A DNA stretch of 64,000 bases from Ophiura sarsii (taxonomy: Eukaryota > Echinodermata > Ophiuroidea > Amphilepidida > Ophiuridae), in NCBI GenBank assembly GCA_035610835.1, contig CM069444.1, positions 1,111,521-1,175,520 on the forward strand, read 5' to 3'. Both the position numbers and the translations under genes were made by a program. Below the pieces are notes generated by a model. The model was not told the origin of the DNA and ran no database searches. It saw nothing but the letters and a program-made list of their open reading frames with translations. Shown in pieces: positions 22,900 through 33,585 of this stretch (positions within the stretch are counted from its first letter, which is position 1; every line of letters starts with the position of its first letter).

Positions 22900-23450
22900 T
22901 TGGAACTCGAAAACGCCGGTTTAGTGTCTAAACCGATTCTTGTTCAAACATTTCATAGCGTATTCATACCTAAAATTAGCAGATGCACATTTGTGATAGG
23001 GAAGAGTGAAGAAGATAAACGAGGAATAGAAGCAGAGTTAGAGATACAGATGGCGACAATGTCGACCAAACAGATGACAGATGAATTGATAGGAAAGAGT
23101 GAAGAAGATAATCGAGGAATAGAAGCAGAGTAAGAGATACATATTACGTCTATGGCGACCAGACAGATGATAGACGAGGTGTTGGAGAGGAGTGAAGAAG
23201 ATAATCGAGGAATACAAGCAGGAGTAGAGTTACAGTTAGAGCTGCTGACTATGACGACCGAACAGATGACAGATGAATTTCTAGGAGAGGGTGAGGAAGA
23301 TGAGAAAGGTATAGAAGCAGAGTTAGAGATACAGATGGCGATTATGCCGACAAACAGATGACAGATGAAGTGATGGAGGGTGAAAAAGATAAGCGAGGAA
23401 TAGAAGCAGAGTTAGATGTACATATGGCTGTGCCTGTCCAACAAGTGACA
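22900..23450 (+). pseudogene. N-terminal acidic tandem repeats of the long-TIR element protein
   Basis: A unit of about 35-40 residues built on GKSEEDNRGIEAELEIQM plus a T-KQMTDE linker is repeated about five times. One unit ends in TAA (23,131) where the sisters have TTA, and a frameshift follows near 23,350. It is strongly acidic and polar, likely disordered or coiled-coil. This part looks fast-evolving and repeat-expanded compared with the conserved body downstream. Confidence 0.7.
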
Positions 23451-24840
23451 CAGGAAGGGATAGAGAAGAGTGAAGAAATCGGAACAGGGCCTAGAAATGG
23501 TACTAAAAGAAAGTCAGAAGGTGATGATGAGGGTGATAGTAGTGTTGTATCGACTACGGAGTCCAATAAGAGAAACTTAACAACGTTTGCAACATATTGT
23601 GAGCCTGTTAGAGGGAAACCTATAACTACTTCATTCTCGTATAAAACCTTCAAAAAAGTTCCACCTAATGTGGTTAAACTACTAAGGCAAGATACACTAT
23701 GGATGATTTCGTTCGCGTTACTTAAAGACACACCGATGTGGAGAGGATGGAACTCCCTTACAACTGTAGATGACTTACCAATGCAAAAGGTGCATTAATT
23801 GGAAAACATACCACTCCCACCTACGAGACTAGATGTTGTAGAAGGAAACCATGAAGCGGTCACAGGTTGCCAAAGAATGTAATGAGCAGTTTATGGTACC
23901 GGTAGTGCACTATGATCTTGCTATTGCCAAACCGGCATTACAAATACAATCAACCGAATATCCTAGATTTGACAACCTATTCACATGCATCGGACCATTT
24001 CACATAGCCATGACCTATTTCGCATGCATAGGATATTATTTGGATGAATCAGCAGGAGGTCCTCAAATTCTAGGCGATTGTGATGTACTTGCACAAAGTT
24101 CAACCGTTGTAAACGAAGCCATCCTTTACTGGCTACGGCTATAGAGACATTGCATTTACAGCAATTCATCAGTCAAAACGGACCCATACCCAGTGAGTTT
24201 CTTGAGCATTTGACCACAATTCAGAAGAATCATTGCGTAAGATGGAGCAGTCTTCTGTCTTCACCGATATTATTGCGAAGTACGACAAATTTACTAACGA
24301 AACCAGGCAAGGAAAACATGGAGCAAAGTATTGGATGGGTTATGTAGACCTTGTCAAGATATATACCTACTATTCGATAGAGGATCAGAACCAATGATGT
24401 AATGTAGACTTATTCATATATGCGCTTGGAAAGATGATTCCCGTATTCTTTGCAGTGCACAGACCAAACTACGCCAGGTGGATGGTTCGCTACCATCTAA
24501 ACCTAATAAACATTGCTGAACCAGTTCGTCAACCTTTTTACACAAAGAAGCTCTTTCCATCCGTCGAACTTCAAAAAACATCTCTCGGAGCCCTGCAGAT
24601 TTGACCCTTGAACAAACCATTAACAGAGCCTAAAGACATACAGGCATAACGTCAATTACCAACAACGAGATAGCGCGCACAAGATGGATGCTAACAAGGC
24701 CATTCCGGGCAAAGGCAGTGGGGTGCCTCTCGAAAGTGCAGGGATGGATCCCGAAGAAGAAGCTTCGCAAGAATAACGTATAACACGGGACAACGCAGAA
24801 TGTCAAGAGTATCGTTGATGCATTTAAGACCACTTTGATT
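23358..24840 (+). pseudogene. Conserved middle region of the long-TIR element protein, multiply frameshifted
   Basis: A KRKSEGDDEGD linker leads into a conserved region that can be followed across several frames. It includes TFATYCEPVRGKPI, PMWRGWNSLTTVDDLP, HYDLAIAKPALQIQ and then CIGPFHIAMTYFACIGYYL (about 23,985-24,045). LHLQQFISQNGPIPSEFL follows from 24,153, and later fragments (PVFFAVHRPNYARWMVRYH and DLTLEQTIN) lie near 24,440-24,620. I recall this order of blocks from large uncharacterised invertebrate proteins. Several stops and frameshifts make it dead. Function of this part unknown. Confidence 0.65.
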
Positions 24841-26490
24841 CCATTTGATCCAGACTGCAAAGGTGACAAGCTCTTTTGCATCACAACAGGACGAGCAGCA
24901 TCATCTGAGGTTACTAAAGAGATACTGCACTTTGTAGAAATTGGAACAGATTGGAATACAACGTGTGTAAAACAAATCATGAGAGATTCCAGAAACCCAT
25001 TAAGCGACGTAAAGTCAAGATTTATGCTTCTGATTCAATCAAGATGAAAGTCAAGACGAAGGATCTTAAAGTGGCAGAAGTTCGTTGTACCAGGGATCTC
25101 TTTGGCCGATTGTTGTTACTTGCAGGATATCGATCTGCGCATGTTGTTAACATATCATCTGATAGAGGTACCTGTGTCATTGTGTACTACAACGGTATAA
25201 TGAACAAAACCAAGAAGTCTACCATCATGGAAAAACTAGAGGCAAAGGTTAAACCAAGCACAGATAGTCTTCACAAGTGTGATGCCTATCTTATTGATAC
25301 AATGTTCTTCTTTAGAACATTTACAGCGCTACCACGTACATTTGGCGGAGTTGCCAGAGCCATCATGGAGAAACTGTGCTCAATTTAGTCCAGGGTTGTC
25401 CACTTAATATGTGATCGGTATGAATCTCCTACAATCAAAGACCCAGAGCGACCATCTCGCGGTGATAATGAAGGTTCTTATATTATCAAGAGCCCAGATC
25501 AGAAACGTAACGCGGACTTCAATATCTGCCTCCTCTCATCCTCATTCAAGACTGCTTTGCTACAATTCCTATCCGTGGAGTGGCAAAAGGATATATATGC
25601 AGACATCCTGAAGAGTCGCATACTCTACTATGGTGTCGGAACACAATGTTTTAAATACATGGTACAAGATGGAAAAATGTCAACAACAGAAGTCCAAGAA
25701 TTGGCATGTATCCATCTGGAGGCGGATACCCGTGTTATCTTCCATGCACGGTACCGTTCAGAGCGTTTACAAGGGTCTCCTTACATCAAGATCCGTGCCA
25801 GTGACACGGACGTCTTCATTCTGCTTTTGTACCATGCACATCTTCTCTCTGCTTCCCTGTATATGGATGTAGGATTATCGTCCAATAATACATGAAGGAC
25901 GATCAATATCAGTCAGTTGGCGAAGACCATTGGTGTTGATGTGTGTTCAGCATTGCCCGGATTCCATACGTTTACGGGTTCGGATTATACGGCGGCATTT
26001 CTTAGGAAAAGAAAGGCTAGACCATATGACCTGATGGTATAAGAGTGCCAAATTTACCGAAGCATTTGGGCTTGTTGGAAAAGTTGATAAAGTCACCACG
26101 GATATATCTGATATACTTGAGGAGTTTGTATGTTCAATGTACGCCCAGACCAAGCTCAAATGCGTGAATGAAGCCAGGTTTACTCTACTCTCCGAAATGG
26201 AAGAACCACTGGAACGACTCAAAGCGTCCGACCCATCTTGCTTACCACCCTGCAAGTCAGTGCTAGTAAAGAAGATTGCGAGATCAAACTATATATGTGG
26301 CTTTAATTTGGAAGAACGCATTCATAGCAAACCCGGTTGATTTTGGACCAGATCAAAATGGGTGGAGGCTGAATGACCAAAAAGACACATTATCCATTGT
26401 GTGGTACGATGGAGAGAGATATCCACCATCGATTGTCTTATATAGATCCAGAGAGTCGATGACGATGAACATGATGAAGAGGTAGATATG
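24835..26490 (+). pseudogene. FEN1/XPG-like nuclease region of the long-TIR element protein
   Basis: Fragments in successive frames run KVKTKDLKVAEVRCTRDLFG, then MEKLEAKVKPST, then DAYLIDTMFFFRTFTALP (about 25,280-25,335) and FGGVARAIMEKLC. They then reach HLEADTRVIFHARY (about 25,712), IRASDTDVFILLLYH (about 25,790) and LPGFHTFTGSDYTAAFLRK (about 25,950). The trio EAD, SDTD and GSDYT matches the order and chemistry of acidic motifs in FEN1/XPG 5'-nucleases (EAE, DSD, GSDY), so a metal-dependent nuclease of the PIN-like fold is likely. The tail includes WRLNDQKDTLSIVWYDGE. Several frameshifts and stops disable it. Confidence 0.65.
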
Positions 26491-26739
26491 ATAAGTGATA
26501 GTGAGTGAGATGATTAGTTCAATGCTGTTTTAGAACATTGTTTCTAATAACATTTCGAAGGTGATAGTCACCTTTTGGGGATGACGACAACTGCAAGACA
26601 ATAAAACAGCCAGTTGTCCGGGATGCAGAAGAAGAGCAACGGTTAGAAAGATGAAGCCTACGGGTAAAGTCGATGATCATCGAAGATAGAAGAATGATCT
26701 GAATCGTTCGAAGAAGAGATCACATAATTAAATGCATTC

Positions 26740-27110
26740 AATTAAATAATATCTGGAAAAGTAGGCTCCCACGGGACATGAAGCTGAGGCTATTTACAAC
26801 CACAATGGAACCAGTCCTGATATATGAAATATATTGCCGAAAATATTGCCGATCTCTACGAGGCTACAGTCGAGGAGACTAACACTTGCCGGGCACTGTT
26901 TTCGGAGAAATGACGAAGGAGCAAAGTTCTCTTGTTGCAACCCAAACATGGAAGGAGATCCAGGGACAACCCATGAAAGACTACATCAGGATTCTTACAG
27001 AGGACACCAGCTTAAGTGGACAAGATCTGACAAATTGCATGCATGATAGAGCAGTATGGAAGGCCATCACAAATGTCCGACCTTTTACGTCGCCATAAGA
27101 TAGCAAGCAA
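26740..27110 (+). pseudogene. Relic of the C-terminal part of an RTE-like LINE
   Basis: IWKSRLPRDMKLRLFTTTME, then RRLTLAGHCFRRNDEG and TNCMHDRAVWKAI correspond block for block to the tail of the LINE at 41,147-42,727 (WRSSLCRKIKIRLFQATVQ, RRMRFAGHCMRRENE and MRDRVMWRAI). Frames shift at least twice. It lies inside the long-TIR unit, behind its gene. Confidence 0.8.
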
Positions 27111-28629
27111 GTAAGCAATGTGATCAATGTGATCATCACACAAATGGTATGGAAATATACAATTTACAACTTATACTAATCACTTACATTGAGCAAGTGT
27201 AAACAGTCTGCACAAAGTATAGATATGGGCAGGAATAACCAGAAGCACTACAAAATAGTGCTTTTAACAGCTAGAACACGATACGTGATGATACGGCCTA
27301 CAACTGAAACGACTCACTACCTCAGTGAAATGTATGCAGTTACCCAAATATCATGGAAAGGAAATATCATGGAAAGGAAAGCACTCCAGAGATGATGTAC
27401 CGAGAGTGTTTAGGGAAGAAGAGGAGGTCCAGATGTAATGGAGTCAGAGCAAAATCAGTGGTATCGCATCCTATGGAATGAGTATACATCGGACAGTCAA
27501 ATCAAGGAGAATCAGAGATTGTAAAGACACGAAAGGACAGTGGCTGCGATGCATAGGATGGGACACTGTCGTGCAAGTTGGCGCATCATGGATGTATGGA
27601 ACCCATAATTCCTAGCATTCCAGATTAATGACCAACTCTTGACCAACTCTTGGCACCAGCTAACCTAAGACTCGTGGGGCAAGAAAAATGGGAAGCTGTG
27701 CCAGTTGGCCAGTTGTGCCACCACCGAAACTGCACCCTGCTCCACATCTTGAACTGTTGCAGCTTTTCTCTAGGAAATTGAAGGTTCACTTTGCGTCGTC
27801 ACGGCCAAATATTGAGAGCAACTCAGAACTGAATACCATATGTCGAGGATGAAGCACACAAAAAACCCCGATCTACAGGGTGTCCCAAAAGTCTATGCAT
27901 GACTTTGTAGCTTTGTATTTCACAAAATATAAGTCGTATTGAAAATTAGAATACATATTTAGAAAGAGGAGATGTGGGAAATAATTTTGATACCAAACAT
28001 CTGAGTAACATCGGTTTGTAATGCCACCCTAGAAGTAAAATATGTATTACTGCAAAAATGTAATTTTATACTTCGGAGGAATAAAGTTCATAAATCCATA
28101 CCTATTTATATTTACAAAAAGACTGGTAGAGTTGGTTACACGGAAAGTGATCCATCAATTGTAATATTTAAAAATGTACATACAGTGATCCCATCATAAT
28201 AAAAAAAACCTTTATCACACATAGTTTTCGTTTCTATAGTCAAATATAGTTTAAATGTTTTCCATTTATACAGAGACGTGTGCTAATGAAAAACACAGAC
28301 CTAAAAAGTTGAATAACGTAACAGAAAAGTGAACACACACACCACACAGCGAATATATCTCGTTGGACTTTTGGCTGCTGCATTTCTTATGACATCAATG
28401 TGACTTGTTGATCTACCAGTCTTTTTTCTACCACATCGAGACAAATCATGCAATGATCAATGAACTACTTCCATGTAAAAGTTGGGAGAAGTGGAATATA
28501 CAACATCACGTTCAGCAAATGTCTAACGATTTGTTAAAGGTAATATTTCATCAAAATTCTCCGGCATTTCCGGACGAGAGAGATCACAATTAATGCACTC
28601 TTTTTTACTGCAGATAGTAGGCCCTCTAA
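27111..28629. other. No gene seen between LINE relic and right inverted repeat
   Basis: The first half has weak coding-like sense without a recognised motif. A single mariner-like end, CAGGGTGTCCCAAAAGTC, occurs at 27,879 without a partner. The rest is AT-rich. Confidence 0.5.
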
Positions 28630-29385
28630 GTGCGTAAAAAGTATGTTGACCCCTGACGTCACAAAGTATGTTGACCCCTGACGTCACAGTCTGCCATTGA
28701 ACAGAAAGATAATTATTTTATTTAAAAATGTACACAAAGGTCAAGGTCAATATATTCTGGCTAGAAATCAGGTGCATCGGAGTGCAATTCTTTATGTTCC
28801 CGGCCTGTGCTGAGACGAATGAATGATGATTGCGAGAATGCGCTGTATGCATTTTGGGTGTTAATTTGTGTGAAAATAGAAATCATATTTATTGACTTTG
28901 AACATTCATACATTCAGTATTAGACTAGGTAGATCGTTGTAATTTTGACACATGACAGTAACATATGTGAGACAGTTTCTGGAAAAGTTACGACTCAATA
29001 TCATGATTGGTTACCTAACCAGGGGACATTATCAAAATCATAAAATTTCACTTTTACCCCAAAAATCGTATTTTTCTCGTTTGTTTTAGCTATTTTGGCA
29101 ACATTTGTTAACAATGTCAATGTTGTTACATACCAATGTTTGGGGGAATATGATTAGCTTTAAGATGAGACTACTATAAAAAATGTTGAACAATTCTATC
29201 ACGTTCTCTGCTCTAAAACATAAATGTAGGTGAAATGGAGGCTCAAAAAAGGTCATTGACCTCTGACCTCGTGACCCACCGCTAGGTGCACTTAAGACTA
29301 GTGTTTTCAGAAGGCCAAGGGCTAATACAATATCATAACCAGATCGACTATAGACAATAGCGGCTCTCCGTCTATAAGCTTGCAT
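28630..29385 (-). repeat. Right arm of the long inverted repeat
   Basis: Reverse complement of the left arm. Its inner edge holds a tandem pair of AGTATGTTGACCCCTGACG followed by TCACA (about 28,639-28,689), giving two TGACGTCA palindromes where the left arm has one. Confidence 0.85.
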
Positions 29386-29399
29386 TACACATTCAAAAC

Positions 29400-29585
29400 A
29401 ATGGCAAAAACTATTACGACTACCTCCATGATATGAGACCTACTAGTATGTATATGAATTCAATTGTTGAATTAGACATCATGAAGATAATTAACAAATA
29501 TAACAAAAATAAAAGTGCTGGTCATGACAATATTGGAAATGTTATTATAAAATCAATGGGGAAATGTAATTGCAACACCACTTAC
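29400..29585 (+). pseudogene. Small fragment of a CR1-like LINE reverse transcriptase
   Basis: One frame reads YDYLHDMRPTSMYMN and then IINKYNKNKSAGHDNIGNV, the segment just before the RT core, where NKSAGHDNI is the recurring motif. It is cut off by the solo LTR on the right and lies against the long inverted repeat on the left. Confidence 0.75.
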
Positions 29586-29590
29586 AATAT

Positions 29591-30281
29591 TGCCAGCTGA
29601 CGCTAAGAAAAGATAACACTAACCAAACCAACATTTTTCAGATGCCACCGTGACGATGAGAGGCAAGTCTGCCATTTATATTCACTAACTACATACGCCA
29701 AAACAATTCAAACGATAATTTATAATTTAGCAATAATTTACACGAATTTCTGACATACGTCGCGGATGGAAAGATCATTTATCCCATCCTACCCGTACGC
29801 AAATTTATTAACCGTACACACTCACTGTATAAATGTATTGCTGTACAATGTACATGTGCTATGCGCTTTACTCCGTCAGGTATAAAATGTTATTTACGGT
29901 AACGAACATCGCTACCCGTACACGACCTGGTACTGAAGGACTGAAGACAGATTTAATTATAACGCATACGACGTGGATTGATTGAGACTATGCCCATCCG
30001 TTTTAAATCCGACATAGGATAGGCAACCCTGAATTGAGTTGAAGCAGTCACAACAAGCATTATTAAGGCAGAACCGCGAATATATATCAAAGGGTAGACA
30101 TGCAATTGTCGCCCTTTAAATTTGCATTTATCAACTTTAGTTTACATAAAGGCTGAAAGCAGATTTAGTTTTTAACGACGAGGACGGAAAGATGACTTTG
30201 CCCATCCGTTCACTACTCGACCTGAAGAAGCAAACCAAGATCCTGTTTCGATCTTGCATTTAGCGATACCTTGTTGTTACA
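29591..30281 (+). repeat. Solo LTR, copy A (691 bp)
   Basis: It starts TGCCAGCTGACGC and ends TTGTTACA, and is similar along its length to 59,406-59,985. It contains GTCAGGTATAAAATG (about 29,877), a TATA-box candidate in a segment that copy B lacks. Flanks (AATAT and TGTCT) do not match, so it may be truncated or recombined. Confidence 0.7.
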
Positions 30282-30284
30282 TGT

Positions 30285-30306
30285 CTTCTTCTTCTTCTTC
30301 TTCTTC
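30285..30306. repeat. (CTT)n microsatellite
   Basis: About seven CTT units directly after the solo LTR and at the 3' end of the minus-strand LINE fragment that follows. Confidence 0.9.
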
Positions 30307-30730
30307 GGCCTCCGTCAGATATGACGATTGGCTGCCATACGATCACATCTCCGGATCCTCTTTCTCCAGCTACTGTCTTGTGCCAGACGCTTGGCCTTTA
30401 TAAGACTCATACCAGTCCATTCCTTGATGTTGTCAAACCATTGTTTTCTTTTGACGACCTCTTTTCCTGCTGCCTTCCACTTTCCCTTCCATGATGTGGA
30501 GTGTCAGTAAGCTACCACTGCCTCTAATGATGTGCCCGAAGTAGGCCAGCTTTCTTTTGATAAGCTCTCCTAGCAGTTGTCTCTTTACACCAAGTTCTTT
30601 CAGGATACTTATGTTGGTTCTTTTCTCCTTCCAGTTAACTCTTAACATTCTTCTCCAGATCCACATTTCAGTAGCCATTATGCGATTTTCATCTGCTTTG
30701 ATTAGACTCCATACAGTACAATCAATGAGT
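30307..30730 (-). pseudogene. C-terminal part of an RTE-like LINE, minus strand
   Basis: The minus strand encodes ADENRIMATEMWIWRRMLRV, then NISILKELGVKRQLLGELI and KRKLAYFGHIIRGSG, then GSRKRGRQKK. This is the familiar tail of RTE/BovB-type polyproteins (EMW-WRRML, ---LGHI-R, G-R-RGRQ). The GAA repeat on the minus strand fits a short-repeat LINE tail. Stops occur after about 118 codons, near 30,433. Confidence 0.85.
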
Positions 30731-30975
30731 ACCAACCATGGGTTCCGAGTCACACAAAAACCACCAAACATGGGTTCCGAGTCACACACAAAAAATCAAA
30801 CACGGGTTCCGAGTCACACAAAAACCACCTAACATGGGTTCCGAGTCACACAAAAACCACTAAACATGGGTTCCGAGTCACACAAAAAACCACCAAACAC
30901 GGGTTCCGAGTCACACAAAAACCACCAAACATGGGTTCCGAGTCACACAAAAACCACCAAACACGGGTCCCAAAT
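30731..30975 (+). repeat. Minisatellite, about 32-bp unit, 7-8 copies
   Basis: The unit is GGGTTCCGAGTCACAC followed by AAAAACCACCAAACAT, with small length changes and an ATG/ACG alternation before GGG. On the minus strand it can be read into a short repetitive peptide, but this is incidental. Confidence 0.95.
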
Positions 30976-33417
30976 TGTAAAAAAGAACCCATGCAGTCAA
31001 ATCAGTCATATTTAAAAAGTAACACGACGGTAACACACCTGAAGTGAAAGTGGGTCAGGATTTGAAACCTCCAGTGACACACCCTGTGTGAAGGCTAGTG
31101 ACAGCAAAATTGTTAACATTATTTGTTTGGAGTGGCTCGTTTTACTTCATTATTTTCTTCCATCTTTTGTAACTTTCTTTTCATTCAGCCAGTATTCTTA
31201 TATTAGGCATAGCACAATGTACACACACAGAGTCTGCCAGTGGGAGCATTACACCAGTGAACAACAACATATGAAGAGCTGTGTTGCAAAAGGGCCTACA
31301 TCCTCCTTTACCTGTTACTCATTTTGCATTTGAATGGATGGCTATTCACAAGGTGGAATGTGGCATGTATTGTTGGTGCCTCAATTGGCGTGCATGGATG
31401 CACTAATCCAAGTCATGAAGACACCCCTACAATATTTTGATTAATTAATAATGCAAAATGAGTAACATGTAGGAGTGGTCTGTAAGCCCTTATACAAAAA
31501 ATCTCTTCATATAATGTAAGCAGCTCCACTTTGAAAAACACCCCTATATAAAATTAATTATCCTCACATTGTGCACTCCCTATAGGGCAGTGAGCTTGCC
31601 ATATATGGTAGTCATGACCTTTCACTATATAACCTTGATTCAGGTATAAATACTTATCATCAGTTTTTTTAGTTAGGACTGTTTTAACCAATTTTTGAAA
31701 TTTGCTCTAACTTGAATATATTGGGCCGATTTAAATCAACCTAACCTGAGATATTGTACTAAACACTTCAATACATTTAGTGATATGCTCAGCTTTTGCA
31801 TCCTTTGAGTGAACAATGTGAGGAAAAGACTGAGAATTTAAATATGGGTATTTAAGAAATGGAAAAGCTTGTTTAATTTCTAAATCCATCAATATTTGTC
31901 AATCAAATTGGGTATACATGTTATATATCTATTACCGATCACTCTTATGTTGGAAAAAAAATTGCCGAACATTGCTCATTTGCATATTAATGACTTGAAT
32001 GGATAATTAGCTAATTTGCATATTAAATGAGCTTGTTAAACTAAATTATAGTTTAAAAGATTGGGCATCATGCATTTAGCCAGTATACCAAGTTTGATTG
32101 CAATACACCATTCACATCTGGATTTATAACATTTACGCATATTAATTAGCTGGACTTAGTCACTTTTTTGATTGCGGTCAGTAAAACTGGTCAAAATGAC
32201 CAATTTCACTATGTTATTTTAGCTTAATGCAATATAATTTTACCATATTTTTAAAATTAAAATGGTATATAGATATTCAATTGTTAAGAAATATGTGCAA
32301 ATGGTGTTTTGAATGTTACAGTATTAACAAATTGAGCTCTCTAAATACTAATATATTCTATTTATGGGCATTGTTACTGTTTTTGGCAGGTTTTCGGCCA
32401 TTTTCGGAGTATTTCAAAACACCGTAACACAAAAATGCATTGACCGATTGTCATAATTCTTTTTGGAAAATAAATCTTTCATTGCAATCTTGCATTTGAC
32501 TCCAATTTTGTACATGGCTCAATCATTTGAATGTTATGTGTGCTATGCCTACTTATATAGGCTTTTTAAGCCTAGCTCGAGCATTTTGCTTGAACCTGGT
32601 ACCTTCAGGACCCAAGCATGTGTCCGTACGGACCGACCGTGTCAACAAACAAACAAACAAACCCCAATCAGAAGTAGTCCGAGTACTTCCCCTTCACCCA
32701 GCTGAATCATTTTCACACAGAATGTATTACTTTACCATGAGAAGATGAACTGAATGAATTTGACCTATTTTGGGTATAGAACTATGACATGTTTCGAGGT
32801 CACAGTTAAAACACGGTCCAAAACACAAATATAATATATTACAATCGTTTTAATGTGCTTTGCAATGCAGCGCCGCAATACCGTAACACTGCACACTGAT
32901 GTGCATTCAACATTCCGATGCCAGCGAGTATATTGCATTCAGGTCAAAATATTATTGAACCAATATCAGGCCCTTCACTAAATGTAATTATTAGTTTCCT
33001 ATTTTGGCTGCAAACAAATGATGCTGCAACTTTTGATTATTATTGCTTAATTAAATCGTCTATTATTTTCTTTATTTTGAAACAAGTGGAATCAAGTAAA
33101 TCAACTTATTTAACTGGGACTGCGCATCTTTAATTATTTTAATACACATAATAAGTAATGGACGTGGCAATGTTCTTTGTTCATTCATCAACATCATTCA
33201 ACGTTATTTTGGAGGGGAAATCCCAAAATAAATAAACAATAATTAAAATATTTGTGAATTCTCAATTGTTCATGCGAGCGTGTTAATTGTAAAATGCCTT
33301 ATAATCAACCAATTCTGAATGAGACATTTACCAGTTTTATGTGCATAAACCTATTTTGATTGTGGGGGAATTGTTTCCCACATTAAATAATATTTTTGAT
33401 CTAAAATGTATAGGTCA
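30976..33417. other. No gene seen in 2.4 kb of AT-rich DNA
   Basis: Frames are short and without recognised motifs. The stretch includes two ATTTGCATATTAA octamer-type sites (31,978 and 32,014) and a looser third near 32,135. Confidence 0.5.
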
Positions 33418-33423
33418 ATAAAT

Positions 33424-33585
33424 GCGTAAGTGTTGTTTCGAGAGAAATTAGAAAAATCAATGCACCCGCGCTGATATTGATGTGTGAATTATGGCACGAC
33501 CCCGCAGGGGAAGGGCTATTGTGAACATATCAACATTTGCGCAAGTGCCTTGATTTTTCTAATTTGTCGAGAAACAAAACATTCA
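33424..33585. repeat. Imperfect inverted repeat, about 45-bp arms
   Basis: The arm around TTAGAAAAATCAATGCAC (about 33,449) has an inverted partner around GTGCCTTGATTTTTCTAA (about 33,544), with flanking TTTCGAGA/TCGAGAAA also paired. No target duplication was found; MITE origin is possible. Confidence 0.6.

Larger units (their letters stand above)
21690..29385 (+). mobile_element. 7.7-kb unit bounded by about 740-bp inverted repeats, encoding a FEN1/XPG-like protein
   Basis: The stretch 21,690-22,430 is matched in reverse complement by 28,630-29,385 with scattered differences, starting at GAGCCGCTATTGTCT on the outer edge of both arms. Between the arms, the plus strand carries one long but broken coding region (about 22,900-26,490), and a LINE relic is inserted behind it (26,740-27,110). 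The outer flanks differ (…ATAGATGAA and …CCGTCTATA), so no target duplication could be fixed and the exact ends are uncertain by about 15 bp. Long inverted repeats around a single large gene look like an autonomous DNA transposon. I recall that Academ-type transposons can carry an XPG-like nuclease; that link is only a suggestion. Confidence 0.7.

Noticed and set aside
27877..27910. Mariner-like end CAGGGTGTCCCAAAAGTC
   Set aside because: No inverted partner was found within several kilobases, so no element can be delimited. The CACCCTGTATA words at 17 kb are only superficially similar.
30433..30832. Repetitive frames across 30.73-30.97 kb on both strands
   Set aside because: They read through the 32-bp minisatellite; only the LINE part at 30,307-30,730 has protein sense.
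30731..30975. Possible CRISPR array
   Set aside because: Units are contiguous with no unique spacers, in eukaryotic DNA; it is a minisatellite.
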